Below, piece after piece: positions 43,477 through 54,908 of a stretch of 64,000 nucleotides of DNA. This DNA is from Aureobasidium sp. EXF-3400 (Eukaryota > Ascomycota > Dothideomycetes > Dothideales > Saccotheciaceae). A program made the translations under genes and the position numbers. Within the stretch, counting starts at the first letter, position 1. Each line of letters opens with the position of its first letter. The notes beneath the pieces are model-generated. The model worked only from the letters and a program-made list of their open reading frames with translations, had not been told where the DNA came from and did no database searches. The stretch covers positions 1-64,000 of the forward strand of contig SWBL01000144.1 of NCBI GenBank assembly GCA_024195585.1, written 5' to 3'.

Positions 43477-43854
43477 ATGTCTTCCGTCATTGACAGCATC
43501 GAGAACATGCCCAAGACCAACATGAACGTCTCCAAGGCCGTCCAGCAGGTCAACGACGCCAACATTACTGATCTCTCTGAACGCATCATCGGAGTCCAGA
43601 CTCTGGTCGACCTCCACAAGCAGATGCGCGACAACTACGAGCGTGACTTCAAGAAGCTTGCCAGAGCCTCAACCAACAGCCTGAACAAGGGCATGCCTTT
43701 CGTTCAAAAGTCTTTGGATCAGATGGACGAAGCTCTCAAATTCCAGAGACTTGTCTGTGACCAGAACTATGAGGTCGCCAAGTTTGCCAGAGAGCTGATG
43801 GAGCTGCTCGAGGAACGTCACAAGGCCTACCGCAGCATGATTGAGGGAGCTTAG
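43477..43854 (+). CDS. Small all-helical hypothetical protein (125 aa)
   Basis: Single coding exon, ATG at 43477. A 5' leader intron is likely at 43402-43458 (donor GTAAGT, branch ACTGAC, acceptor CAG), which supports a real transcript. The product is highly helical and amphipathic: residues 15-60 (VSKAVQQVNDANITDLSER and following) and 70-125 (VQKSLDQMDEALKFQRLVC, ELMELLEERHKAYRSM). It has no signal peptide or membrane segment. Codons are strongly C-ending, as in well-expressed fungal genes. No family was recognised. The helix pattern suggests a small oligomerising or scaffold protein. Confidence 0.65.
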   Translation: MSSVIDSIENMPKTNMNVSKAVQQVNDANITDLSERIIGVQTLVDLHKQMRDNYERDFKKLARASTNSLNKGMPFVQKSLDQMDEALKFQRLVCDQNYEVAKFARELMELLEERHKAYRSMIEGA

Positions 43855-44429
43855 GAAGCTGGGCCAGCTTTGGGAGCTTAGCAAGCTTTGGAACCTTGGG
43901 AAGGTGATGAGAAGAATTTGATGAGGGAAGATGAACCGGAAGATTCTGGAGTGTCGGCCATCAAAGAGCAGGTTGCGCTCAAATTGATGATGAACCTGCA
44001 CCAGCATGGTGAGGTCTTTAGTCACCAGAAAACATGGAGAGTCGGGCAGTGAACTTCAGGAGGTGGTTTCCAGTGGAGTTTCGAGCATACAACTCATTCC
44101 TTTTCTTTTTATCAAATCAGCATTGCTTTAGCAAGGTACAAAATTGGAAAAATGGAGAGGGTTTCTTCTTTACCAAGTTTATCGAGGAATAAACAAGACT
44201 TTCGATAATCTTTTTCTGTGCACTTACTACAACTTCATGTCGTTGTGATGAACCAGACCGCCTCCTCGGCCACTCGCTCGTCTTCGGGTCTTTTCCTCTT
44301 ACTAATTCCCACCTTTTGGAGTCTTTCAGAGGAAGCGCGATGCTCACGATCAGAGAAAAATAAGTGCAAAAAGTCTTAGAGCCGACTGCTGCCATGAATG
44401 CTGTCGACCAGTCTTGCAATCGAGTCAGA
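43855..44429. other. Intergenic region between convergent genes
   Basis: 575 bp of 3' flanking sequence with a short repeat GGGAGCTTAGCAAGCTT near 43870. No gene supported. Confidence 0.45.
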
Positions 44430-46324
44430 CTACCGATTAACAAACACCACATCCCCCAACGCCCTCAACTTCTTAACCGCCTCCTGCTGACCCATCCCCG
44501 TATCCGTACAAACCTCATCCAAACAATGACACCCATCCAAATACCTCGCCAAAAACTGATCCGCCAAACTCCTTCCTTTACCCAACTCTTCCGCATCAGG
44601 CATTTTACCATCAGCCTGTGTATCTCCTTTCTTGGTATCTGCAGCCCTGGTTTCAGTCTCATCTACTTCGTTCTTGCCTCGCACAACTACACCTCCAAAG
44701 CCTCCATCTAATGCTGCTTCTTCGTGGAGGGCGACGGGGGTGCGCCATCCACTGCTCATAGCAGCTTTGCGCCATGTTTTTTCTGCGTTGCGGTGGGAGC
44801 GCATGGCTTCCTCTGCTGCGGCTACTGCGGCATCGGCTGCTGTGTCTGCTGCTCTAAGCGCAATAGCGTATCGATGACTGCGGTATAGAAATCCTTTAAT
44901 GATGCCGAAAGTTATAAAACGACGGATATCGATGTAAGCTAGTGAGGAAGCGTGGGCTAGACACCAGTCTCGTAGAGGTAAGCCTTGTCGCAATGAAGCG
45001 TAGAGGCGGAGCACTGTTGCTCGCGAGGGAGGTTGTGGTTGTGAGGATGCTGAGGAGGGATTGAGGTTACTGCTTTTGTGGTGTTTGAGCAGGAAACTGG
45101 AGGTGGAGGGGTTGAAGGAGGAACTTTGTGCGTGAGTGGTGGCGTTTGTGGTTGAAGAAGCATCGGGAATGCTGTTTTTGAATGGTGAGTGTGGTGTTAC
45201 GATGTATCTCCGACACTCGTCTTGCATTTTTGTGTCCTCGACAAAAACACCGATTTCAGCTGTTGCGGCGTAGATGGCGCCAAAGTGGAAAGTGTTGAGC
45301 ATGAGGATACAGCCATAGTATAGCAAGTGTGCTAATGCTCGTCGAGTAAGCGTTAGATCCGTATCAGCAAGAACAGCAATCTTTTGCACGGAGTTGATGC
45401 CATCGATATACGGTATAATCCGCTGAACAGTCAAATCCCAAGTATTCGTCTGCAAACTGCTGAAGCGAACAGTACTCAACGGAACATGATAAATCTGTAT
45501 CGGCGGCGGCGGCGACCTCGTAGGAAACAGTTTCAAGTTCAGTGTATTCGAATCATCTGTTTTGCATCTCGTCAGCATTTTCCCTCTTTCTCATCACCAG
45601 CAACAAAACATACCAATAGGAATCATGCACTCGCAATAACAATTCAAATCCTCCAACACCATTTCACAAATCGCAAACACACGATTACCACCACCATACC
45701 CTCTTTCTCCAGCTTTAACCCACCCCTCTCTGCGTTCCTCTTTACTCAACCAACCTGTCTGTTCCTCAAGATTTCTCATCAGCCTCGCAAGCTTACTAAC
45801 CACACTAGCATAAGCACCCCACTCAGCCTTCTCGTCAACCACCAAGCAAAAATTAAAGATAAAGTCGCTGCGAGGGTACAAAATGGGATTGTGTATGCAA
45901 ACAGGAAACCCAATGATGCGGTGGTGGGAAGCGAGTAGACTCAATGGGCGATCGCAGAATTCGCGGCGGGGGATGATGTGGTTGGATACGCTGGCGAAGT
46001 GGAAGAGTGGTTGGTGGGTTGTGTTTGCGAGGGGAATGACGCTGCCTTCGGGGACTTGGTGGAGGACGGTGGGGCCTGTGGTGATGTGTTAGTTCTGGGG
46101 TTTGTAGGGAGTTTTGGTGTGTTGTTGATGTAATAGCATATCTAGCTTTGGGCATGACAGTCGCGCTTAGAGCTACAATTAATCGCCCCATCACAGAGAC
46201 ATAACTTTTCCATTGAACGACGATGGGCTCAAAAGGAATGCGAAGAACATATACTGAGGAGACAAGAAACGCGTCACATACCTTTCTCTTCATGGAACCT
46301 CGCGTGAAAGATCGCTTTAAGCAT
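44430..46324 (-). CDS. NPR2: Nitrogen permease regulator 2 (NPR2), SEACIT/GATOR1 subunit
   Basis: Three exons: 46282-46324, 45614-46075 and 44430-45556 (introns 206 and 57 nt, both with GTATGT donors). The coding sequence is 1632 nt, 543 residues. The tiny first exon encodes MLKAIFHARFHEEKG, which joins to PTVLHQVPEGSVIP and then FHFASVSNHIIPRREFCDRPL, HRIIGFPVCI, YPRSDFIFNFCLVVD, ICEMVLEDLNCYCECMIPI, then LNLKLFPTR and DLTVQRIIPYIDG. This order is diagnostic for NPR2 (longin-type N-domain, then winged-helix-type C-terminal part). A 70-residue Ser-rich insertion sits near 310-370. NPR2 acts with NPR3 and IML1 to restrain TORC1 at the vacuole when nitrogen or amino acids are scarce. Confidence 0.93.
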
Positions 46325-47035
46325 CGTGTCCGACATCTTGAGATATGTTCAGTTCTCTCGGTCCAGATGGTCTTATCCGGAAAGTCGGATCAAGCCTCAC
46401 GAGTAGTTCTCGAGTCCGAGCTGGTCGTCCTCAAATCGCAACGTGAGCTGTATTGAACTACTCGACGGCCGGTGATTATGTGTACTGAAGATCAATCAAA
46501 GTCATTCCCGAATATAAGACCGAGGCGTGGATTTCTCAGAGGTACTCGGTATGTTTCTTCCGCAGGCAAGCTCACACAAAAACAGGAGGATGTGTAGTCG
46601 TGCTGTGAATGATTGGATCGATGTAGTGATGTTGTCGAAGATGGAGGTTTGATTGTCCAGGGTTGCTATACTGACGAAACAGTCTGATCATCATCGACCA
46701 ATCAGAGCACAGCACAAGATAACATCAAAAGTCAAGACATCAAGAGACAACGATACTCAACAAAAACTCAACGTACAGACAAAAGAAACTGAAATAGATT
46801 TGAAAAAAAAATAAAACGGGCTAAATGTACATTTTTGAGAGTGAACACTAACAACCCGGAATCGGCATCTCACTCTCCATCGTGTCGTGCGATGCTCCGC
46901 CGAGCCAGAGAAATGGCCCCCCTCCAGCATCTTCTATCATATAGACTTTCAACAAAAGGGGAAGGTTCTTCTTTTGCAAAGAGTCTCCTCTCTCATCTAG
47001 ATAAGAAAAACATTAAACACAGAATATGACTATCC
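46325..47035. other. Intergenic region (NPR2 promoter / MPP-beta 3' flank)
   Basis: 711 bp with no supported gene. It holds the NPR2 promoter and an A-rich tract near 46803-46816. Confidence 0.45.
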
Positions 47036-48664
47036 TTACGACAGCATTCTGGTCATGTCGTTACGGACTCTCGAATAGTCGAGCAGACCCTCGATCTGGC
47101 CAACAGCAGAGATGGCAATGTCGCGGTCCCAGAGCTTGCGCTTGGCGAAGTCCATGACGTCCTTGGAGGTGATCTGAGAAACAACGCGCTCAACCTCCTC
47201 GGGTGCGAGACGGCGGCCGGTGGTGATGATCTGGCGACCGATGTCCTCGGCAACGGCGGTGGTGCCGTCGAGCGAGAGAAGGATCGAAGCCTTAAGCTGG
47301 GCCTTGGCGCGCTCGATCTCGTTCTCGGAGACCTGGAATGACAGGCGCGACCACTCACGGAGGGTGAAGTGGACGAGATCGTCGATGCGGGTGACGGCGT
47401 CGGTGACGAGGTAGATACCCCAGAGACTGTATCATATTAGCGGGTGTGTTATCAGTCTATACTTGGACGAATAATTACCCAGTGTCGCTGTAGCTGGTGG
47501 AGAAACTCATGAAGCTGTTGGCAAGCTTGTGCTCGTGGACGAAGGTGCTGAGCTTGCTGCCGAGGTAGGGCGAGTTGCCCATGGCGCGGTCCCAGTTACC
47601 GACAATGGCCTGGGTGACCAGAGCGGTGAAGTAGTCGTCGTCCTTCCAGCTGACACCCTCGACGGCAATGGCGATGTTGGCGGTAGGGATGGTGTCGTCA
47701 CGGATGCGGACCTCGGAACCAACAAAGTCGGGCTTCTCCTTCTGGGCGTTGGCAATGGCCTGGGCGGTCGAGGTTGGGGGAGCCATGGGGATGTTGCCGA
47801 AGTACTTCTCGGCGAGCTGGACGAGCTCCTTGTGGGGAACACCACCGGAACCAACGAGGACCATGCGGTCAGCAGTGTAGTTGGTCTTGATGTAGTTGGT
47901 GAGGTCGTCACGGCTGATGGACTGGATGTTCTCCTTGGGGCCGAGGATGGTGCGACCAAGGGGCTGGTTCATGAAGGCGGTGGCGTGAAGGTGGTCGAAG
48001 ACAACCTCCTCGAGCTGCTTGTCAACCTCCTCCTGCTCGCGAAGGATGACGTCGCGCTCACGCTCGATGGCCTGGGTCTCGAGCTTGGAGTTTTGGAGAA
48101 TGTCGGAAAGGATGTCGACGGTGTTGGGCACGTCCGAGTTGAACGACTTGGCGTAGTAGACGGTGTTCTCGCGCTATGGAGGTGGTTAGATATAGCCTGG
48201 GTTGAAGAGTCAGGAAGCAAGTCTCACCGAAGTGTAGGCGTTCAGGTGGCCACCCATGTTCTCAATCTCGAGCTCGAGCTGGCTCTGGCTGCGCTTCTGG
48301 GTTCCCTGCAACGTCTCTTAGATTCTGTCTTCGCATTGATGTTTGTGACGTGGTGGTTGTGTACCTTGAAGGCAAGGTGCTCGAGGAAGTGAGCAGTGCC
48401 GTTGGTCTTGTCGGTCTCGGCGCGGGAGCCGGCATCGATCCAAACACCGACGGTCGAGGTCTGGGCGTAGGGCGAGTGCTCGGTGGCAATGGTGAAGCCG
48501 TTGCTGAGGGTGGTGCTCTCGGTCTTGGAACCGTGGGAGACGGGAGTAGCGAGACCGCGGAAGCGCGACAGCGAGCCATTCTTGATGGCGTTGATGGCGG
48601 TGCGGCTGCGCGTGGCATGCTGCAGGTTCAATGCGAGCCTACGGGAAGCCATTGTCGAGGCCAT
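47036..48664 (-). CDS. MAS1: Mitochondrial processing peptidase beta subunit
   Basis: Four exons: 48365-48664, 48228-48305, 47479-48173 and 47036-47426 (introns 59, 54 and 52 nt) give 487 residues. The N-terminus is a basic presequence ([19 protein letters not shown]). The inverted zinc-binding motif HFLEH lies at residues 92-96 and the distal ligand Glu lies in the next exon within [21 protein letters not shown]. Further M16 hallmarks are [35 protein letters not shown] in pieces, and SYSDTGLWGIYL. The enzyme, with the alpha subunit, removes presequences in the matrix. Codon use is very C-rich at third positions, indicating high expression. It shares a divergent promoter with SDH4. Confidence 0.96.
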
Positions 48665-49048
48665 TGTTGGCGACGGGTATGTGGGCGGAGATGGGGGGGG
48701 AGAGGGTGGGTGGTAGTGGCAGCTGTCGCTGGTTGCTGTTGCTGGTATGAGAGACGTCGGACTTGCCTCTTTTCTTCGGAACATGCCGCCCGCCAACAAT
48801 GGTCAGCATTCGAGGCTTCTGGGTATAATTGAGAACGGCTATCGCAGATCTAGAGGAATATCTCAGCACGGCTCAGCGAAGCCGTCTCGCGGCGCTCCTT
48901 CCACTTTCTCCCGGCGATCCTCGGTAGTCGATGGGCTCAGAGGTCTGAGCCAATCACGTCGCTTCCACTCCACATTACCGCTCTGAAGCCATACAGGAAC
49001 TCGATACTCGCAACAGCAGTAGCATACCGTTCACCTCACACACACACA
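48665..49048. promoter_or_regulatory. Divergent promoter of MPP-beta and SDH4 with CCAAT box
   Basis: The 384 bp between the two start codons must contain both promoters. A CCAATCA box lies at 48950-48956, about 99 bp from the SDH4 ATG and 286 bp from the MPP-beta ATG. CCAAT boxes are bound by the HAP complex, a known regulator of respiratory genes in fungi. A CA-rich leader precedes SDH4. Confidence 0.6.
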
Positions 49049-49614
49049 ATGGCCACCTCATTCCGCCCCGCTCTGCTGTCGCGCCAGCTGCTGGCCCAGC
49101 GCACACCCATGGCCCTGCGCGCCTTCCACGCCTCGCCCACTCGCGCCATTCTTCCCCCATTGCCCCAGGTCATCAAGGGCACCCGTACGCTACCCTCGTC
49201 CACCGTCCAACCTCTCCACCAGAACTAACACAAACCCCCTCAGTCAACGACGCCGCCACCGTCCCCGATGCATCCTACGCCCACGGCAGCTACCACTGGA
49301 GCTTCGAGCGCCTGATCTCTGCCGGCCTGATCCCTCTGACCATCGCACCCTTCGCCGCCGGCTCCCTCAACCCCGTGCTCGACGGCCTCTTCATCTCCAC
49401 CATCCTCATCCACTCGCACATTGGCTTCCAGTCATGCATCATCGACTACTTCCCCAGCAAGCGCGTCCCCAAGACTCGCAAGTTCTCCATGTGGGCTCTC
49501 AATGCCGCCACTATCCTTGCCGGCATTGGTTTCTACGAGTTTGAGACAAACGATGTTGGTTTGACTGAAGGTGTCAAGAGAATCTGGAAGGCCAAGAAGG
49601 TTGTTGACCTGTAA
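49049..49614 (+). CDS. SDH4: Succinate dehydrogenase membrane anchor subunit (CybS)
   Basis: Exons 49049-49184 and 49244-49614 (59-nt intron, donor GTACGC, acceptor CAG) give 168 residues. An Arg-rich presequence (RPALLSRQLLAQR) is followed by the mature CybS fold: SYHWSFERLISAGLIPL (quinone-pocket Ser/Arg region), three membrane helices, ILIHSHIGFQSCIIDYFP with the heme-ligand His candidate and the conserved Asp-Tyr, and a short matrix end. It anchors complex II in the inner membrane and helps bind ubiquinone. Head-to-head with MPP-beta. Confidence 0.94.
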
Positions 49615-50013
49615 AAATACATCTTGCTTTCTTTTACTTTTCTCGTTTCAATGCTCAGATATAGCACCCCTTGGGCTTCCGGAGTTGTGTAGATAACACC
49701 CTTTCATTCTTACTACCACCACGACTTTTACACGTTCAAGCTGCGGTTTCTCACTTGTCTGGCCGTTCATAGGCCAGTCTACAACACTGCTCCATGTGCT
49801 ATGAAGTACCACATTCTATAAATCAGTGACACACGATCAAGTGGAAAAAGACAAGAGATGATCTTTTGTGTACTATGTTTCGATTGTTGTATTGACAAAT
49901 GCAATAGCTAAACTAACAGTGCTTTTCAACCCTCATCGCTAAACTCCATGCTCAAAATTCTCCAATGCTCTTTATACATCTATTTCTTGATTCATGCTCT
50001 CATCATTCTCTCT
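49615..50013. other. Intergenic region between convergent SDH4 and HSP104
   Basis: 399 bp of AT-rich 3' flanking sequence. No gene seen. Confidence 0.5.
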
Positions 50014-52812
50014 TTAGTCGTAAAGTTCCATATCGCCTTCTTCTCCATGCAGCTCAGCAACTGCATCATCTTCATCCCACATCATCTCCGAGTCTTCACC
50101 ATCAGAATCAGTGTGGTTGGGCAGAACCATGATATGGCCATCCTCAAGCACGACTCTGGCAGTCTCGCCATCGCGAATTGAGCCTCTGAGTATGAGCACG
50201 GCAAGTCTGTTCAAGACTTCCTTTTCAATAAGGCGTGCCAGAGGACGAGCACCGTAGGCAGGTGAGTAGCCAGCAGAGCCCAGGTAATCCTTGACATCCG
50301 CCGACAGCTCGATGCGTACATTTCTTCCATTTTGCGATAGTCGCTGTTGGATTTCTTCGAGGCGGACGTCAACGATGCTGCGGATTTCTTTCTTTGACAG
50401 GCGGTTGAAGATGACGATGCTCGAGATACGGTTCAAGAACTCGGGCAGGAAGTAGTTGCGCAGGCTACCCATCACCATCTCCTTGGTTGTAGGGTCGATC
50501 TTGCCGTCAGGTGCGTTGGGACGAGCGAGGTACTCGGCACCCAAGTTTGATGTCATGACGACGATACAGTTGCGGGCATCGACCACACGACCTTGGCCAT
50601 CGGTGATGCGACCGTCGTCCATGAGCTGAAGCATGACGGTAAGGACTTCCTTGGCTGCCTTCTCAACCTCATCGAAGAGGAGAATGGAGAAGGGACGACG
50701 GCGGAGTGCTTCAGTAAGCTGACCACCTGCATCGTGACCGACATAGCCAGGAGGTGCACCAATCATGCGCGACAGCGAGTGTCTTTCCTGATACTCGGAC
50801 ATGTCGAAGCGAATCATGGCGCGAGCATCGTCGAACAAGAACTCGGCCAGTGCTTTGGTGAGCAGAGTCTTACCGGTACCCGAAGGACCACAGAAGAGGA
50901 ACGAGGGTGGTTGGTTGGGGTTGGCAAGACCAGAACGTTGCAGACGGATGGCGTTAGCAACCGATGTGACAGCCTCTCTCTGACCGACGACAATCTCAGC
51001 AAGATGGCGTTCCATTTGTAAGAGCTTGTCTTTCTCAGTAGTCTTCAGGCGAGTGACAGGAATACCAGTCCAGCGTGCGACGATTTCATTGATCTGATCA
51101 GGACCGACAGCATCGGTCAGAAGAGGAGTCTCGCCAGAGGCTTGAGCTTCTCTGAGCTGGTCGAGATCAGAAGCGGCCTTCTCTTTCTCCAGTTGCTTGA
51201 TACGTTCTTCCAGATCAGGAATGGCGTAGTACTTGAGGTCGGAAGCAGTCTGCAAGTCTCGCATACGCTCAGCTTCTTGCTGCTTGGTGAGAAGTTGGTC
51301 ACGCTTGAGTTTAGCCTCTTGGATCTCCTTTCCACGAGCCTTTTCGCTGTTGTACATTTCGCGAAGAGGCTTGAGGTCTTCCTCGACGTTGGCAGCTTCG
51401 GCCTTTGCTTGAGCAAGTCGTGCCTGCGAGGCTTCGTCCTTCTCACGGTTGAGTGCGTGGATTTCAATCTCGAGCTGACGAAGCTTGCGTTCCATGTTGT
51501 CGATGGCTTCAGGCTGAGATTCGCGAGTAACGCGTACAGCAGCGGCAGCTTCATCGATGAGGTCGACAGCCGAATCAGGAAGACGGCGCTGAGTGAGGTA
51601 GCGAGCAGCCAAGGTAGCGGCAGACACGATGGCGCCATCGAGAATGGTAACACCGTGGTGGACCTCGTACTTTTCCTTGAGACCACGAAGAATGGATACG
51701 GTCTCAGGTACCGAAGGCTCCTTGACCAGGACTTGTTGGAAACGACGCTCAAAGGCCTGGTCCTTCTCGATGTACTTGCGGTATTCGGACAGAGTGGTGG
51801 CACCAATACAGTGCAGCTGACCACGGGCAAGCATGGGCTTGAGCAAGTTGGCAGCATCCATGCCACCTTCTCCCGAAGAGCCAGCGCCCATGAGCAAGTG
51901 GATCTCGTCGACGAAGAGCACAATCATCTCCTTGGCATCTTCAATCTCCTTGAGAACACCCTTCATGCGCTCTTCGAACTCACCGCGGTACTTGCTACCA
52001 GCCACGAGGGCACCGACGTCCAAGGAGAGCAGTCTGCAGGCAGCCAAGTTGGCAGGCACGTCTGCATTGATGATACGCTGAGCAAGACCTTCTACGACAG
52101 TGGTCTTGCCGACACCGGGCTCACCGATCAGGACGGGGTTGTTCTTTGTACGACGTGACAGGATGCGGATGACTCTTCTAATCTCTTCCTCTCTGCCAAT
52201 GACAGGGTCCATCTTGCCCTCTCGTGCCATGGCGGTCATGTCGATGGTAAACTTCTTGAGGTTCTCGCTCTCTTCTTCGGCGTCGGCCGTCTTGGAGTCA
52301 ACGCGCTTGTTGCCTCTGATTTGCTGAATGGCATTGTCAATGAGCTTAGTGTTGGGCACATTGGCCTCGGCGAGGGCTTTCGTGACAGTGGGGTCCTGGA
52401 CGAGGGAGGAGATGAAGTGATCGATGGCAATGTAGCTGTCCTTTTGTGTCTTGGACAATTGATCGGCAGCGCGCAGGACCTTTGAGAAGGCAGGACTCAT
52501 GGAGAGGTGATCCGGTGGAGGGTCCTGGCTAGGTAGACGGACCAATGCCTTGTTGAGGGCACGAGTGAGCAGTTGCGGGTCTCCATGGGCTCTCTCGACG
52601 ACCTGCTTGAAGAGTGGTGCTGATGCTGCGCCGTGCGATTCGTGGCCAGTCTGGTTCTGCTGGTCCTTGCTAAGATCCGGAGGAGGATCTAGCAGAGCGA
52701 CGGCCAAGTGGATGGGTTGTAGTTGTGTGTGCGAGTATTGTTGTGCGAGTTCTTGGGCATCACCAAGGGCTGATGCAGCCTTGTCGGTGAAGGACATTCC
52801 TGAGGCTGCCAT
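50014..52812 (-). CDS. HSP104: HSP104/ClpB-family disaggregase
   Basis: Single exon, ATG at 52812, 932 residues, normal length for fungal Hsp104. The order is: Clp N-domain (1-165), NBD1 with Walker [10 protein letters not shown] at about 229 and Walker B VLFVDEIH near 305, the coiled-coil M-domain at about 430-560 ([19 protein letters not shown]), NBD2 with Walker A GPSGTGKT near 641 and DEVEKA near 710, and an acidic C-terminal tail ([13 protein letters not shown]). The C-terminus is acidic but ends ELYD rather than the yeast DDLD. It is a cytosolic and nuclear hexamer that extracts and refolds aggregated protein with Hsp70 and Hsp40. No mitochondrial presequence is present, so it is Hsp104 rather than Hsp78. 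Confidence 0.96.
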   Translation of the reverse strand: MAASGMSFTDKAASALGDAQELAQQYSHTQLQPIHLAVALLDPPPDLSKDQQNQTGHESHGAASAPLFKQVVERAHGDPQLLTRALNKALVRLPSQDPPPDHLSMSPAFSKVLRAADQLSKTQKDSYIAIDHFISSLVQDPTVTKALAEANVPNTKLIDNAIQQIRGNKRVDSKTADAEEESENLKKFTIDMTAMAREGKMDPVIGREEEIRRVIRILSRRTKNNPVLIGEPGVGKTTVVEGLAQRIINADVPANLAACRLLSLDVGALVAGSKYRGEFEERMKGVLKEIEDAKEMIVLFVDEIHLLMGAGSSGEGGMDAANLLKPMLARGQLHCIGATTLSEYRKYIEKDQAFERRFQQVLVKEPSVPETVSILRGLKEKYEVHHGVTILDGAIVSAATLAARYLTQRRLPDSAVDLIDEAAAAVRVTRESQPEAIDNMERKLRQLEIEIHALNREKDEASQARLAQAKAEAANVEEDLKPLREMYNSEKARGKEIQEAKLKRDQLLTKQQEAERMRDLQTASDLKYYAIPDLEERIKQLEKEKAASDLDQLREAQASGETPLLTDAVGPDQINEIVARWTGIPVTRLKTTEKDKLLQMERHLAEIVVGQREAVTSVANAIRLQRSGLANPNQPPSFLFCGPSGTGKTLLTKALAEFLFDDARAMIRFDMSEYQERHSLSRMIGAPPGYVGHDAGGQLTEALRRRPFSILLFDEVEKAAKEVLTVMLQLMDDGRITDGQGRVVDARNCIVVMTSNLGAEYLARPNAPDGKIDPTTKEMVMGSLRNYFLPEFLNRISSIVIFNRLSKKEIRSIVDVRLEEIQQRLSQNGRNVRIELSADVKDYLGSAGYSPAYGARPLARLIEKEVLNRLAVLILRGSIRDGETARVVLEDGHIMVLPNHTDSDGEDSEMMWDEDDAVAELHGEEGDMELYD

Positions 52813-53463
52813 TGTGGTGTAGAATTATGTGTGTGTGTGATTATGAAAAAGGTATTGCGGTATAGTGTCGTGAGTCGTGAAGCGTGGAGAAGCGAATGCT
52901 GTTCGTGTGGTCTTGTGTGTGTATGTCTTGAATTCTGATGGAGCAGAGAACAAAGAGGTCGACCAGGTTGATATAGCTGTGGACTCGCAGCAGCAGAAGA
53001 CGGTCGGGCTCGCCAGCGAGCACCAGATGATGCTAGCAGCATCAAGATCAAGGCAGGCCGACAGGGTTGCTCCTAGAATCGTCCAGAACCTTCTACGTCA
53101 CACTGCTGCGAAACCCCACATTGAACCTGTCACGGTGATTAATTCGCATTTAATCTCCTTTTCTCTTCTATTCTTGACCCCTGAAACTTTTGTCCAGTAG
53201 AGTCAACGGCTTTAGTGCCGCTCACGTCTGTTCGGTACACCTCCCAGCCCAGACAGCATAAGATGATGCCTTTCTTTGGGGACATCAGCTCACCGTTCGT
53301 TCCAGTGCCATATCTACGCTGCCCCTAATCTCACCCGTTGAATTATCCTTTACCGAGCCATGTAGGTAGCGATTGTCTCGCACGCACTTGTAGGTCTCCA
53401 TCGTACTCTCGGACTCTCTTCCACTCTCCTTCTGCTTGTCTGTCGTTCTCGTTTGAAGTTGCC
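52813..53463. other. Divergent promoter region HSP104 / GT62
   Basis: 651 bp between divergent genes. Besides the HSE it contains CCCCT stress-response-type motifs at 53178-53182 and 53322-53326. No gene is present. Confidence 0.55.
53076..53093 (-). promoter_or_regulatory. Heat-shock element upstream of HSP104
   Basis: Four pentameric units in strict 5-bp register: GAA (53076), GTC (53081, one mismatch), GAA (53086) and TTC (53091), about 264 bp upstream of the HSP104 ATG. The alternating nGAAn/nTTCn layout is that bound by Hsf1. Confidence 0.65.
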
Positions 53464-54825
53464 ATGGCGTCAGATATCACATCCAAGTCTACTGTGCGGA
53501 TACTGTCCGTCTTGCTTACCCTCGCACTCGTCTACATTGTGTTTGTCCCGGCCCACCCAAGCAGGGCCACCAGTCTATCGCCGCCGACAGATCATGACCG
53601 TCAACCTTCCTGGTTCGAGTCGCACATCTCAGCCAGCAAACCCGCCAAAGATACCTCGCACACACTCTTGAAAGATGCAAACAACGATACCCTAGAAGAA
53701 GGAACGAAACAAGACGATGACAGCCAACCTCCCACCGACATTGGAGACCACATCTCAGGCAACAAGGAAGCCGTCGACGACGACCAATTGACCGAAGAAG
53801 AAAAAGCCGTCCAAGCCGACCACCAAGCACACGGCCAAAACGAACCCACACGAGACCGTCCAAAGCTGCCCGTCCAAGCAGACACCACATCAGGCTCAAC
53901 AGCAGCTTCAGTCCTCACACCAATCATCACAGAAGTCAGCTTGTCCGAGATACGCCATCACACCCAAACCAACAATGCATCAGCCGCCGAACACCTCATC
54001 CTCGTCGTAACCCGCGACGAATCCCACTGGGGCCATGTCGACAACAAACCACGCACCTTCCCCTCCTTCCTCGAATTCCTAAACGACACTTCCGGCCTGC
54101 CCACCTCCTCCCTCAGTCTAGCAATCCTCACAACCACCGAGGCAGCCTATCACCACTACATCTCCGCCTTGTCCACCCATCCACTAGCAAAAGCCCAAGT
54201 CCTGCTCTACACACCCACAATCCCTGAAGACCCGGGCCCGGGAGACCGTCACGCAGCCTCTTACCAACCAATCCGCCGCAAACAAATCGCCGTAGCAAGA
54301 AACATCCTCATGCTGAGAGCTCTAACCACCGAACCCCACATTTTCTACTACGACTCTGATGTGATAGATGCGTCTCCAGGCATATGCGCTCAAATGCTCA
54401 AACAAGCTTCAGACCCCAAAATCACCACTTCGCCAAACATCACAATGCCAGAGACGATATTGCCGGTTGGTTTGATCACAACCAGAGCTCAAGATAGTGG
54501 TACTTATGATTATGATCTTAATGCTTGGTATCATCGTGGCAGTGTGCGTAAGGATAGAGATCAACATATGAAGGATTTATTGCCGTTTGCGAGTGGCGAT
54601 GAGATCTTTCCTTTGGACACGGTGGGAGGTACGTTGTTGTATATCAATGCTGTCTTGGTGAGACAGGGCTTGAGCTTTCCTTGGTGGTATGTGGTGGGTA
54701 CGTCTTGGGAACAGGAGAATGGGTCTGATGGAATTGAGACCGAGGGCATTTGTTATATGGCCGAGAGGCTAGGCTATGGCTGTTGGGGATTGGGTGGAGA
54801 CTGGCATGTTGTGCATTCGCAATAA
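53464..54825 (+). CDS. GT62 mannosyltransferase (Anp1/Mnn9/Van1 family)
   Basis: Single exon, 453 residues from the ATG at 53464. A type II membrane signal anchor lies at about residues 10-30 (VRILSVLLTLALVYIVFV), followed by a 120-residue hydrophilic acidic stem. The GT62 domain begins near 175 (AEHLILVVTRDESHWGHV) and includes RRKQIAVARNILMLRAL and FYYDSDV with the DxD motif at about 295, then EIFPLDTVGGTLLYINAVL and PWWYV. The family forms the Golgi M-Pol complexes that extend alpha-1,6-mannan on N-glycans. Which of Anp1, Mnn9 or Van1 it corresponds to is unresolved; the long stem is longer than in Mnn9. Confidence 0.9.
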   Translation: MASDITSKSTVRILSVLLTLALVYIVFVPAHPSRATSLSPPTDHDRQPSWFESHISASKPAKDTSHTLLKDANNDTLEEGTKQDDDSQPPTDIGDHISGNKEAVDDDQLTEEEKAVQADHQAHGQNEPTRDRPKLPVQADTTSGSTAASVLTPIITEVSLSEIRHHTQTNNASAAEHLILVVTRDESHWGHVDNKPRTFPSFLEFLNDTSGLPTSSLSLAILTTTEAAYHHYISALSTHPLAKAQVLLYTPTIPEDPGPGDRHAASYQPIRRKQIAVARNILMLRALTTEPHIFYYDSDVIDASPGICAQMLKQASDPKITTSPNITMPETILPVGLITTRAQDSGTYDYDLNAWYHRGSVRKDRDQHMKDLLPFASGDEIFPLDTVGGTLLYINAVLVRQGLSFPWWYVVGTSWEQENGSDGIETEGICYMAERLGYGCWGLGGDWHVVHSQ

Positions 54826-54908
54826 TTCTTGAGAATTCCTTTCAGAGCTACTTTCTCATTTTGACCTTCATACTTCTTGATAGCTACTTTGCTCTTCTTC
54901 TTCTTTCC

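Noticed and set aside
47529..48392. 287-codon plus-strand open frame opposite MPP-beta
   Set aside because: Antisense shadow produced by strong C-ending codon bias in the real gene. It crosses two introns of that gene and has Val/Gly/Leu/Asp-skewed composition.
51142..52158. 338-codon plus-strand open frame opposite HSP104
   Set aside because: Antisense shadow of a highly conserved coding region; Leu/Val/Ser-skewed composition and no recognisable motif.
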